From: Calothrix sp. CSU_2_0
GTDB lineage: Bacteria > Cyanobacteriota > Cyanobacteriia > Cyanobacteriales > Nostocaceae
Length of the DNA stretch: 63,220 nt
NCBI GenBank assembly: GCA_012034595.1
Contig: JAAUPE010000020.1
Span: 1 to 63,220 of the forward strand
Direction of reading: 5' to 3'
The number at the start of each line of letters is the position of its first letter. Position 1 is the first letter of the stretch. Positions 47,365 to 55,717 of the stretch are shown in pieces. Under the pieces are notes generated by a model that made no database searches, was not told where the DNA came from, and was given only the letters and a program-made list of their open reading frames with translations. A program made the translations under genes and the position numbers.

Positions 47365-47595
47365 TCATAGCTTATCGTAATCCATAGGCTGGGAAAGCCC
47401 TCGTGCAATTTCTTGTTTTGCTTTTTGTGCTGCTACTATTAATTTATTTTGGGTTTTATGAAATGAATTATCCCATTTTATTTCATCTTGTAAATCTTGG
47501 ATATACTCGTGAAGATGTTGCGCTATTTAATTTTGTACATCTTCCGGTAAGGATTCCATCATTTGAACAACAGTGGAAATGGCTTCTGATGACAT
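47365..47595 (-). pseudogene. Antitoxin-like gene with in-frame TAA
   Basis: Starting at ATG 47595, the frame reads MSSEAISTVVQMMESLPEDV and meets TAA at codon 23 (47529-47527). It then continues with IAQHLHEYIQDLQDEIKW to a stop at 47365 (76 residues in all). The restored protein looks like small helical antitoxins of cyanobacterial type II systems. The simplest explanation is a single CAA- or GAA-type codon changed to TAA. No toxin partner lies beside it. Confidence 0.6.
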
Positions 47596-47700
47596 AATAG
47601 TTTATGCTTTGCTTAACGAAGATGAATCTAATTTAGGTTTATTTTATTTGCGATGCAATATCGCCACTTCGGCACTCTCATTAATTTGCAGGATTTAAGA

Positions 47701-47985
47701 CTAATAAACGTCGTCATGAGTACCAACATCTAACAGTAAAATAATCTCTTCCTCGGTTTCTTCATCTGTTTCCAAACAAAAAACAATCCGACAATCATAT
47801 CCACAAGAACATGATAATAGTCCCGATAATTTACCCTCTAGTTTGTGCGTAACTAAGCTAACACTAAAGACATCATTTTCCATTGCAATAATTGTTTCTT
47901 CAATCCTTGCTTGTAAATCGGCATTTCGACGAGCAAATTTTCGGAAAGATTTTTTAAATTTTTTACTCAGGACAATTTGATGCAT
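47701..47985 (-). CDS. RelE/YafQ-like toxin
   Basis: This 94-residue protein has the YafQ/RelE-like IVLSKKFKKSFRKFARRN start, HKLEGKLSGLLSCSCGYDCR and IVFCLETDE...LLLDVGTHDDVY ending. It is probably a ribosome-dependent mRNA interferase. It lies nine bases after its antitoxin gene. Confidence 0.85.
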   Translation of the reverse strand: MHQIVLSKKFKKSFRKFARRNADLQARIEETIIAMENDVFSVSLVTHKLEGKLSGLLSCSCGYDCRIVFCLETDEETEEEIILLLDVGTHDDVY

Positions 47986-47994
47986 GGAAAAAAT

Positions 47995-48222
47995 TTAACT
48001 ATTTAAATATTCTCGTAGTTCTTGAATTGCTTCCTCTGCGGTTTGTGCTTTATATACTCCCGATTTAAATTCAGTGATAGAATCTTTTGCGTCTTTTGCT
48101 ATTTCGTGACGACGAGCTTCAGCTAGTCGGTTTTTTAAGATTTGTATCAACATTTCCTGTTGTTCTAAAGGAAGACTCATCACAGCATCTAAAACTTTAT
48201 CTAGGTTACTCAAGTCTTTCAT
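47995..48222 (-). CDS. Antitoxin of the YafQ-like module
   Basis: This 75-residue acidic/helical protein (LDKVLDAVMSLPLEQQEMLI; KDSITEFKSGVYKAQTAEEA) resembles small cyanobacterial antitoxins placed before RelE-like toxins. Confidence 0.78.
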   Translation of the reverse strand: MKDLSNLDKVLDAVMSLPLEQQEMLIQILKNRLAEARRHEIAKDAKDSITEFKSGVYKAQTAEEAIQELREYLNS

Positions 48223-48389
48223 CCTCCCTGTTGATATGCTTTCTTTATTTTATCGTGGTGTCTGGCGATCGCGCAGCGTTCCGTAGGAATATCGCATAAC
48301 ACCACCACGGAGCATCGCACCAATGAAACTATAATTTTGCTGTAGGCGATCGCTTACAATTAAGATAGCTCCTACTTTGAGGAAATTAT

Positions 48390-48662
48390 ATGCAAGTCTC
48401 TTTACCACCAGAAGTTGAAGCACTGCTACAACGACAACTGAATAGTGGTAAATATCAAAACGCGATCGAAGTTATTGTCGCGGGAATAAAACTTTTAGAG
48501 CAGCAAGAAGATATTTACCAAGGACGATTGTCAGAACTTCAACAGGAAGCGCTGATTGGGTTGGAAGCATCGCAGCAAGGTAAAGTTGTTGATGGTTTGA
48601 CTGCAATGAATCAAATTCGCGATAATTTGCGTCAGCGATACGGTGCAATTGACGAAGTATGA
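48390..48662 (+). CDS. ParD-like antitoxin
   Basis: This 90-residue protein begins MQVSLPPEVEALLQRQLNSG, a ribbon-helix-helix start typical of ParD/CopG antitoxins. The C-terminal part is acidic for toxin binding. It overlaps parE by 4 nt. Confidence 0.85.
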   Translation: MQVSLPPEVEALLQRQLNSGKYQNAIEVIVAGIKLLEQQEDIYQGRLSELQQEALIGLEASQQGKVVDGLTAMNQIRDNLRQRYGAIDEV

Positions 48663-48967
48663 ATCGAGAATTTCGCCTTACCGAACCCGCTATTAGAGAC
48701 ATTGAAGAAATAGCAGATTACATTGCCAAACAATCTGGTTTAGAGAAATCCGAGCTTTTTTTGAGCAAACTCGATGCAAAATTTGTCAAAATCGCGCAGT
48801 TTCCTAACCTTGGACGACAACGAGATGAAATATTACCTGGTATCCGTAGTCTGTCTGTAGATAGTTATTTAATCCTTTATATGCCTATAGGGCAAGATGT
48901 TGAAATTTTTCGAGTGATTAGCGGTTATCGAGATTTAACTGCATTGTTCAGTGATTCCGATTCTTGA
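48659..48967 (+). CDS. ParE toxin
   Basis: This 102-residue ParE/RelE-superfamily protein has LTEPAIRDIEEIADYIAKQS, FPNLGRQRDEILPGIRSL and ILYMPIGQDVEIFRVISGYR, the usual ParE layout. It acts on gyrase in characterised systems. Transcribed from the same operon as the ParD-like gene. Confidence 0.88.
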   Translation: MNREFRLTEPAIRDIEEIADYIAKQSGLEKSELFLSKLDAKFVKIAQFPNLGRQRDEILPGIRSLSVDSYLILYMPIGQDVEIFRVISGYRDLTALFSDSDS

Positions 48968-49178
48968 TGCTTATTTGGTGATTATTGCGATCGCGGTTTT
49001 GATGGTGGGTGATGGATTGCGATCGCATAAACTGCTCAAATAGCCAAAATCATAGTTCCAAATAAATTCGCTGGATATATAATTCCCTCATAAGTTTGAT
49101 GGTGTTGTTACTAGAAGTAGCAGTTTGGGCTTACTGAGATTTTTAGTCCTTGTCCTATTTTTAACAGCAATGCTATCA

Positions 49179-49480
49179 TTAGCAGTAAATTAATCTGTAA
49201 TTTTTGAATAGGATTAATACATCATATCCCTCTGCTCTGAGTAAATTAACCATTGCGATCGGGAAATTTTCATTGGAATAAAATTGTAATGCCATTAAAT
49301 CAAATTATCCTGGGCAATTTCTCGGTCGATTTGTTCGGTATTTTGTTCGTAATAATGCCAAGCTACGCTTAAATCTATTGCAGTCAATCCAGGATAATTT
49401 GCCAATAATTCCTCATCGGGGGAACCTTGTTGATGATATGCTACCAAAGTCCATACGGGGATTGGTTGTCCCTAAAATCA
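49179..49480 (-). pseudogene. Decayed second DUF433-DUF5615 pair
   Basis: The DUF433 remnant starts without its N-terminus (IPVWTLVAYHQQGSPDEELL) and runs to EIAQDNLI. The DUF5615 remnant (MALQFYSNENFPIAMVNLLR; ATG at 49295) loses similarity after AEGYDVL and stops at 49179. Both closely resemble the intact pair at 46546-47258, so this is a truncated duplicate. Confidence 0.85.
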
Positions 49481-49592
49481 ATCCCCAGGATATCTACTTT
49501 GCCCATCAACTAGCTTTTTTGTTGGAATTTTAGCTTGTATTAATAATATCTAGTAAATTTGGGAGAAAATCATTTTCATTCTAGATTTGATG

Positions 49593-49850
49593 TTAACTTA
49601 ATAACGCATCATACTCATCATGAGTACCGATCCAAAACCAGTAATAGTCATCTCCCTTTTTTAAGGCTAAAGCACGATATCCACCAGTTACACGCGCAGA
49701 CCAAAGATTTTTGCCAACTTTCTTAAAATGTAAAGATGGGTGGGATTGATTTTCCTGCCACAGTTGATATGCTTTTTTTGCCTGTTCTTTTATATCCTTT
49801 GGTAGTTGAGCATAAGCTTCCCAAAAATCAGGAGTTGTTAAGGATTTCAT
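49593..49850 (-). CDS. ParE/RelE-fold toxin (cyanobacterial small-toxin type)
   Basis: This 85-residue protein has TPDFWEAYAQLPKDIKEQAK, FKKVGKNLWSARVTGGYRAL and WIGTHDEYDALL. This is a toxin family common in cyanobacterial type II systems. It begins inside the end of the antitoxin gene (23-nt overlap). Confidence 0.82.
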   Translation of the reverse strand: MKSLTTPDFWEAYAQLPKDIKEQAKKAYQLWQENQSHPSLHFKKVGKNLWSARVTGGYRALALKKGDDYYWFWIGTHDEYDALLS

Positions 49851-50048
49851 CTATATCTCGCACCCGATTTTCTGCAATATCCGCTTCGGCTTTGGCAATT
49901 AGCCGATCTAATTTCCCGATGTCAAGTCATTTTCTATTTGCTTATCCCACATTTGCTCTAAATGTTCTTCCAGCCATGTAGCTAATTGGCGAAGATCCGA
50001 ATCGGGTAGTTGTTTTATTGCTGCTTCGATTTCTGGCAAAGTACCCAT
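49828..50048 (-). pseudogene. Antitoxin partner, one-base frameshift
   Basis: From ATG 50048 the frame reads GTLPEIEAAIKQLPDSDLRQ and stops after ENDLTSGN. One more base at the TTT (49912-49914, AAA on the coding strand) restores KLDRLIAKAEADIAENRVRD to a stop at 49828 (73 residues). The loss fits the same homopolymer pattern as in aroA and livF, so it may be an assembly error rather than a true lesion. Without it the adjacent toxin would be unopposed. Confidence 0.75.
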
Positions 50049-50230
50049 TGTGTACTTAGTTCCTATATAGATTGTACTTATATCTTATCGTGGGGTCTGG
50101 CGATCGCTTGACTTTCAAGACAGTCGCTACAATAACATAATTCTGTATTCCCATTAGATTACTGACAGATATTATATCCGGAGTTAGCTTCCGGAAGTCT
50201 ATAATAATGCGGACGATGGACTAAATTCTA

Positions 50231-50536
50231 TCAACCTGTAACTCTAAATTGTGAAATAGCATTTAACTCCTCTTCTTCTTCCTTGATAACGTAATATATT
50301 TCCCAATTTTGTTGGAGATTTAACCAAAAATTAGAGCTATTCCCAAAAAATTTTGATAACCGTATCGCTGTACTAGGTGTAATGCCTCGCTTTTCATTTA
50401 CCAGCTCATTTATCCGTTGATAGGGAACGTGAAGCGCATCTGCAAGTTGTCGTTGAGTTATTCCCATTGGTTCGAGAAAATCTTTGAGTAATACTTCTCC
50501 TGGATGTGATGGAGGTCTATATTTTGGTACTTTCAC
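50231..50536 (-). CDS. higA: HigA-type antitoxin (XRE helix-turn-helix)
   Basis: This 101-residue protein starts with GTG 50536 (MKVPKYRPPSHPGEVLLKDF). It has the HTH region GITQRQLADALHVPYQRINE and the FWLNLQQNWEIYYV tail typical of HigA. It follows higB by 14 nt. Its toxin is disrupted (next entry). Confidence 0.92.
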   Translation of the reverse strand: MKVPKYRPPSHPGEVLLKDFLEPMGITQRQLADALHVPYQRINELVNEKRGITPSTAIRLSKFFGNSSNFWLNLQQNWEIYYVIKEEEEELNAISQFRVTG

Positions 50537-50550
50537 TTCGTATTATCTCC

Positions 50551-50866
50551 TTAATGGTAATCGACGATTTCAACTTCTGATGCACCTTCGACAATCCACA
50601 CAAAGCAAATTCGATATCGATCGTTAATCCGAATACTATGCTGACCTTTTCGTTATACTATGCTGACCTTTTCGTTCACCTTTTAGTGTTTCTAGCCTAT
50701 TACCTGGTGGAACTTTAATATCTTCTAGAGATGATGATGCATTTAGTTGGTCTAATTTTCTCCTCGCAACTTCCCACAAGTTTATAGGACATTGCTTTCG
50801 AGCTTCCTTCGAGTCATTCCCATCGAATATGTCTTCTGTTCCCTGGTCTTTAAATGATATTATCAT
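50551..50866 (-). pseudogene. higB: HigB toxin broken by a 22-bp tandem duplication
   Basis: The HigB start MIISFKDQGTEDIFDGNDSK and middle LDQLNASSSLEDIKVPPGNR are normal. Then 50633-50654 and 50655-50676 are identical 22-bp direct repeats, which shifts the frame. Removing one copy restores KGQHSIRINDRYRICFVWIV and the stop at 50551. As read, the protein ends after 76 residues with a wrong tail and lacks the C-terminal catalytic region. Confidence 0.88.
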
Positions 50867-50971
50867 AATTAGTATGATGACACGGTTATCATGCTACCAG
50901 AAAATTGTATTTATAATCGCTGTATCTATGCTCCGTGTTTTACCTACTTGATACAGTGCGATAGGCTTCCA

Positions 50972-51097
50972 GCGTTAAGCTAAGTCCCATAGACACCGAA
51001 GGTGGCTTCCCGTAGGGTGGGGACGGGGACACGCTTCGCGTAGCTTGCTTCCACGTTCCTCGCAGAGGTTCCCGCAGGGTAGTGGTACGCTTATCGC
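50972..51097. repeat. Long interspersed repeat, copy 1
   Basis: It starts GCGTTAAGCTAAGTCCCATA and ends GGTACGCTTATCGC. It is almost identical to 62847-62966, differing by about 6 extra bases in the GGGGACGGGGAC part and one base change. Confidence 0.9.
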
Positions 51098-51205
51098 AAT
51101 CTCCTACAGGTTGGGTAAAACCAAACACATAATATGAGGCAAACAGAAATTATTTAAACAACTAAATACAGAACTCAACACTTAAAACTAACACTTCCAA
51201 TATTA

Positions 51206-51336
51206 AATAAAATGTTGGGTTACGGTGAGTCCAGTTGGCGGTGTCGGTTTCCGTCCCGCCAAACTGGCGAATCCGAAGGGTGCAAATATAGATTTATAAA
51301 TTAGCTACAAATATCTCTCATGCACCTTCACCCAAC
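51206..51336. repeat. GTAGGTTGGGT repeat, extended copy 4
   Basis: It runs from TGTTGGGTTACGGTGAG to CACCTTCACCCAACAGACA, related to 46477-46550, and contains an extra GCGGGACGGAAACCGACACC-like inner palindrome (CAGTTGGCGG...CCGCCAAACTGG). Confidence 0.6.
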
Positions 51337-51368
51337 AGACAATTTTCTACTAATTAAATCCTGAATAA

Positions 51369-53570
51369 TTAACCAATTAAACCCATTCCTCGCTTGACTA
51401 ATGCATCCGCAGTAATACCATTAAATGCCATCAATTCACCTGCACTTGCGGTAGTTTCCCCCCGCTTCCATGCAAAGGTATCCCGTGGACAATTACTTCT
51501 CAACATCACAGGTTCCAACATCGCTGCTGCGCCACCTGTAACGCCAATTAAGCCATCTCCAGCAAAGAATTCGTTAAATTTCGCATCATCGATAAATCCA
51601 CCGTCAGCTTCCGAACAAGTGTCCCAAGCGACATCACTAGCACGGTATAAACGACGGGGATTAATAATAGAAACTATCCGACTTCCTACACCTTCTTCTT
51701 GTAATTTTTTCGCAGCTTCGTAAACTGGTAATAATGTCATGTCCCCAATTACTGCAAACACAACTTTCTTACTCCCAGGAATATCTTGAAGCACGATCGC
51801 ACCATTTTCTAATCCTTCTCTGGTCTGGGCAAAGGTAGTTCTAATTCCCAAGGGTGATTTACTCGCAGTAATCACAATTCCTTTATTCTTAGTAGTTAAT
51901 GCCCAGTCGTAACAAACTTGAATACTATTAGCGTCGCAGGGAAAAAGAGGGAAAACATTACCATTTCGCATCATTGAGGCAAAATAAGCTTCAATTTCTG
52001 GACGTTGATGTGTCCAACCGTTGCGCCCTTGCTCTAATGCGCCTGCGGTGTATAAAGTAATTGTGGAAGGGGTTTGACGACGTAATTCTGCCATCGCTTG
52101 GGTGACGGTTTGCCAAATTGGTAATCCATTAATCGCAAAGGATTCGTAGGAACACCATAGTGTTCTCGCACCCATCAATGCTAAACCTGCTGCTAAACCC
52201 GCACATGCGTCTTCGCTCAGGGGTTCGTAAACTTGCCCTCCTGGTGCTTGGTTATACAAGTCATCTTTGACGGGGTGATTGATTTTTAATGCTTGGTTAA
52301 TATTGGCAATTCCCGATGCTTCGTTTCCGTCTGCGTTGGTGACGATGAAGTTTTTGTCTTTTTGTCCGACGTAACCGACTAATTTACCCATTGCTGTGGT
52401 AGCAACTTTAGCTTCTCCTCCTACTGGGTATTCTTCGAGGGGTAAGTTACCAATGTCTGCTAATGGTAAAACAAATTCGGTGACGGCTGTTTTTGATGCG
52501 GAACCACCACCAGCTTTTTCGAGGTTGGTTCGCACCAGTTCCCAAGCTTCGGGAGGTAATGCGATCGCTCTCAATGTGTCGGCAATATGGGGTGCGTCGA
52601 GGGTATCTTTGGGATAGAGGTTATGGGATTTTGCACCCCGCGCATGTACGCCTGCGCCTTTGAGTTGTTTTATGATAAATACGGTGAGTTTTCCACTGAA
52701 TGCGGATTTTGCCGCTTTGTCGATTCCTGTTAATATGGCTGAGGTAAATTCCATTCTCTTTGCGATTGAGAATGCGGTGCTGTCTACATAATCACCGGGT
52801 TGGTTTTTGTCGTCGAAGTCTTTGGCATTAACTAAGATAACTTCGTCAAAACCGTTTCCTTGCCAGTAAGCAATCATCTCTGCGTTGGTTTTGGTGGAAA
52901 CCATGCTGTGGTGTTCTTGGCTAAATCCATTCCAAACCAATACAGGTAAGAAATTTGTGACTTCGGGATATGCGGTATGGAAATGTGCCATGCCACTCAT
53001 GATGTATGGTTCACCTAAACCACCATCCCCAACGGTGAAGGGGAAAAGCTTGTCACGGTGGAGGAGTGCTGCGGACATGGCAAAATGTTGCCCTTGTCCT
53101 AATGGTCCGGCTGGTGCGAGAATACCGGGTATATAGCCAGAGAGGTGTCCTAATAAACCATGTTTTTCCCGAAAGCGATCGCGCAATTGTTGGACTGTGG
53201 ATATGCCCATGTCTTCGAGCGATCGGTCTAAGAACATGGCACTATAAAAGCCGGGAGCGTGGTGTCCGACTTCGGTGATAATATTTTTATGTCCTAGCAT
53301 GACAAGCGCTGCATATGCCTCTGCTTGACTGGCAAATCCACCAGGATGTCCGGAAGCTTTGGAACCTGTAACTTGTAATGTTAGATAGCGTAATGCATCG
53401 GCGTAAAGGATTGTTTGGTATACTGCTGCTTCGTCGTTAGGATTGACAACACCATCCTTAACTACGCTTTCTTTTCCATATTGATCAAATTCTGGTAGAG
53501 GTTCCCCAAAATATTGAATTCCTTCGCAAAATTTGGGTGCTGAGGTGAGTTTTGGGGTGGTTGCTGTCAT
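51369..53570 (-). CDS. Phosphoketolase/transketolase-family TPP enzyme
   Basis: This 733-residue protein has PYR- and PP-type halves. The TPP region includes LQVTGSKASGHPGGFASQAE, GHHAPGFYSAMFLDRSLED, GHLSGYIPGILAPAGPLGQG and TVGDGGLGEPYIMSGMAHFH. The C-terminal half has NADGNEASGIANINQAL and WCSYESFAINGLPIWQ. It is close to a cyanobacterial group often named phosphoketolase, which splits xylulose-5-P or fructose-6-P to acetyl-P. Substrate is not certain; transketolase-like activity is possible. Monocistronic. Confidence 0.82.
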   Translation of the reverse strand: MTATTPKLTSAPKFCEGIQYFGEPLPEFDQYGKESVVKDGVVNPNDEAAVYQTILYADALRYLTLQVTGSKASGHPGGFASQAEAYAALVMLGHKNIITEVGHHAPGFYSAMFLDRSLEDMGISTVQQLRDRFREKHGLLGHLSGYIPGILAPAGPLGQGQHFAMSAALLHRDKLFPFTVGDGGLGEPYIMSGMAHFHTAYPEVTNFLPVLVWNGFSQEHHSMVSTKTNAEMIAYWQGNGFDEVILVNAKDFDDKNQPGDYVDSTAFSIAKRMEFTSAILTGIDKAAKSAFSGKLTVFIIKQLKGAGVHARGAKSHNLYPKDTLDAPHIADTLRAIALPPEAWELVRTNLEKAGGGSASKTAVTEFVLPLADIGNLPLEEYPVGGEAKVATTAMGKLVGYVGQKDKNFIVTNADGNEASGIANINQALKINHPVKDDLYNQAPGGQVYEPLSEDACAGLAAGLALMGARTLWCSYESFAINGLPIWQTVTQAMAELRRQTPSTITLYTAGALEQGRNGWTHQRPEIEAYFASMMRNGNVFPLFPCDANSIQVCYDWALTTKNKGIVITASKSPLGIRTTFAQTREGLENGAIVLQDIPGSKKVVFAVIGDMTLLPVYEAAKKLQEEGVGSRIVSIINPRRLYRASDVAWDTCSEADGGFIDDAKFNEFFAGDGLIGVTGGAAAMLEPVMLRSNCPRDTFAWKRGETTASAGELMAFNGITADALVKRGMGLIG

Positions 53571-54210
53571 GCTGAAGTACCTTAAAAATATCCTGTGCTG
53601 ATAGAGCGTTGATTTACCAATTGGGTTTGGTTTGTGGAGTCAGGTGCAAAATAAACAATGCAAAAATGTCTCTATACAAGGTTTTACATCGGATTTTTCA
53701 CAATCCAATATCTCAAAATTTAGTTCCCAATGGTGTGCTTGTTCAATTTAACAAAGATTTTACAACTTCCTGGCTATAGAGATTTATTTGTTTTCTACAA
53801 GTAAACCATAAGTTAATCAAGGGGTAATATCAATTCGCAATTACGCAAGCTTTGCCATGCAGAGTATCTGGCAAGCTTGCTCAGGAGAATTTTAGAGGAA
53901 CACCAAAAAAAACAAATTGTACCCAATTGTCGTAGGGGTGGGGTTCCCCCACCCGTAAAATTATCAGTACAAGTCAAAATTAATTTTTAAACCCTTTCTA
54001 TTTGGGAACCGGAAGTTTTGGATTATTTGGATTATTCTGCTGTATCCGCAGCGATGTGATGATAACTGGAGTTTTTCACAAAGATATATTAAGGTAATAC
54101 ATTAGTGTTGTTAAGAACGAAGCCTGCAAGATTTGAGTTACAGCCGTTTATAAAATTCAGGATTTGAGATTGGTTTGAGTTCAGATATCGTGTTCCTGAG
54201 AATGATGACA
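53571..54210. other. Upstream region of the MscS genes with one strong hairpin
   Basis: About 600 nt without a gene. GGGTGGGG (53936-53943) pairs with CCCCACCC (53947-53954) around a 3-nt loop, a typical small cyanobacterial hairpin repeat of the GTAGGGGTGGG kind. The rest is AT-rich. Confidence 0.55.
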
Positions 54211-55218
54211 ATGACAAATATACAATGGATTTTACCAGTGCTATTGATTGTACTGGGATTAGTCGCTGGCATAGTTGGCGAAAAAGCCATTTACGAAAAG
54301 TTGAAAACATTTGCTAGTCAAAAGAAAATACCTGGCAGTGAAATTATCATGCGATCGCTCCACAGGATGATATTTCTCTGGTTCTTATTAGCTGGCTGTT
54401 TTGGTGCAATTTTAAGTCACCCTTTTGTGAATCGGGAAGCGAATCGGGAAATTTTTGATGTTCTCCAAAAGATTCTGACTATCATTTTTCTTTACTCGGT
54501 TACATTAGTTTTTGCCAGACTCACTTCAAATTTTGTCAACATCTATATTCGTAAATATGGAGGTATTTCGGCTTCTTTATTTTCTAATATTGCCAAAACT
54601 TCTGTTTTAGCATTGGGTACTCTCATTATCCTCCAAACTGCGGGGGTGAAGATTACACCAATTATTACAACTTTGGGAATTAGTGGTTTGGCTGTTGGTT
54701 TGGCGTTAAAAGATACTCTGGAAAATTTATTTGCCGGCTTTCATCTAATTTTTTCTAAGCAAGTTCACACTGGTGATTATGTAAAGTTGGATGGTGGTCA
54801 TGAGGGTTATGTGACTGATATAACTTGGCGAAATACAACGATTCGAGAAGTTTCTAATAACGCTATAATTGTCCCTAATTCTAAGTTAGCATCGGCTATT
54901 TTTACTAATTTTCATCTTTTGGCGAAAGAGAGTACTTTAACTGTAAATGTTGGGGTGAATCATGATAGTGACCTTGAGAATGTGGAACGAATTACTGTTG
55001 AGGTTGCTAAGGATGTAATGCAGCAAGTCTCACCTAAGTTGGTGGTACATGAGCCTTTTATTCGCTTTCAAAAGTTTGGTGAAACTAGTATAGATTTTAC
55101 TGTGTTTATTCGTGTAAATGATTTTTTTGACCAGCGTATTGCCAGACATTTGTTCATTAAGGCTTTACACAAAAGATTTCAAAGGGAAGGAATTAGAACT
55201 TTTCCAACTACTACTTAA
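54211..55218 (+). CDS. MscS-family mechanosensitive channel, copy 1
   Basis: This is a channel of the small-conductance type. I place the start at 54211 (MTNIQWILPVLLIVLGL) by alignment with copy 2; earlier in-frame starts at 54175-54205 exist. Hydrophobic segments lie near residues 8-25, 55-80, 85-110 and 120-150, followed by the MscS pore/beta region GLAVGLALKDTLENLFAGFH and WRNTTIREVSNNAIIVPNSK. It releases solutes on hypo-osmotic shock in characterised relatives. Confidence 0.9.
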   Translation: MTNIQWILPVLLIVLGLVAGIVGEKAIYEKLKTFASQKKIPGSEIIMRSLHRMIFLWFLLAGCFGAILSHPFVNREANREIFDVLQKILTIIFLYSVTLVFARLTSNFVNIYIRKYGGISASLFSNIAKTSVLALGTLIILQTAGVKITPIITTLGISGLAVGLALKDTLENLFAGFHLIFSKQVHTGDYVKLDGGHEGYVTDITWRNTTIREVSNNAIIVPNSKLASAIFTNFHLLAKESTLTVNVGVNHDSDLENVERITVEVAKDVMQQVSPKLVVHEPFIRFQKFGETSIDFTVFIRVNDFFDQRIARHLFIKALHKRFQREGIRTFPTTT

Positions 55219-55239
55219 TCTAATTTATTTTAGATATAG

Positions 55240-55441
55240 GACTTACGCATAGAAACCAGGTTTCCATGCAAAATCTTTGTTTTGAAAGTTTTTACAAAGA
55301 AGCTGAGTTTCTGGCTTCACCGAACAAGGCAAAAGTAAAAAGTTAAAAGGCACTCATAAAGAAAAATAAAAATGGTTAGAAACCCCTAAATTTATTTATG
55401 GGGATTATCTTTTTACTTTTTACTTCTTAAGTGCGTAAGTC
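55240..55441. mobile_element. MITE-like element with GACTTACGCA ends
   Basis: Perfect 10-bp inverted ends GACTTACGCA (55240-55249) and TGCGTAAGTC (55432-55441) enclose 202 bp with no gene. An inner inverted pair of AAGTAAAAAGTTAAAAGG/CTTTTTACTTTTTACTTC adds structure. It lies between the two MscS genes. The remaining 276 nt to 55717 are AT-rich. Confidence 0.55.
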
Positions 55442-55717
55442 TTGATATCCTCTACATATCCCCAATTTCTAATCCAAGTGGGAGTATTGGGGTTTTTAAA
55501 TTTTAATAAATAATTTAATAAATAATTTAGATTCGAGATATTTTGAATATAAAATTACAGAGATTTAATCGAGATTTAATTAATACTTAAAAATAACTAT
55601 CATCGTCAAGACAAACCCATCACAGTAAATCGATCTAAATCAATGCTAACTTATTCTTACATGCCAAATTATTGGTTTATTTGTATTTATTAAAACTTCA
55701 AGAGGCTAGAATAAAAT

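Larger units (their letters stand above)
50867..51368. other. Repeat-filled intergenic region
   Basis: About 500 nt between higB and the phosphoketolase-like gene. It is filled mainly by the 126-bp interspersed repeat (50972-51097) and a GTTGGGT repeat (51206-51336). No gene. Confidence 0.6.

Noticed and set aside
4512-47595. Recoding of TAA as an amino acid, suggested by two in-frame TAA codons
   Set aside because: Many well-defined genes here end at TAA at the expected length (menE restored, livF restored, dcd, pgi and others). The two cases are better explained by point mutations.
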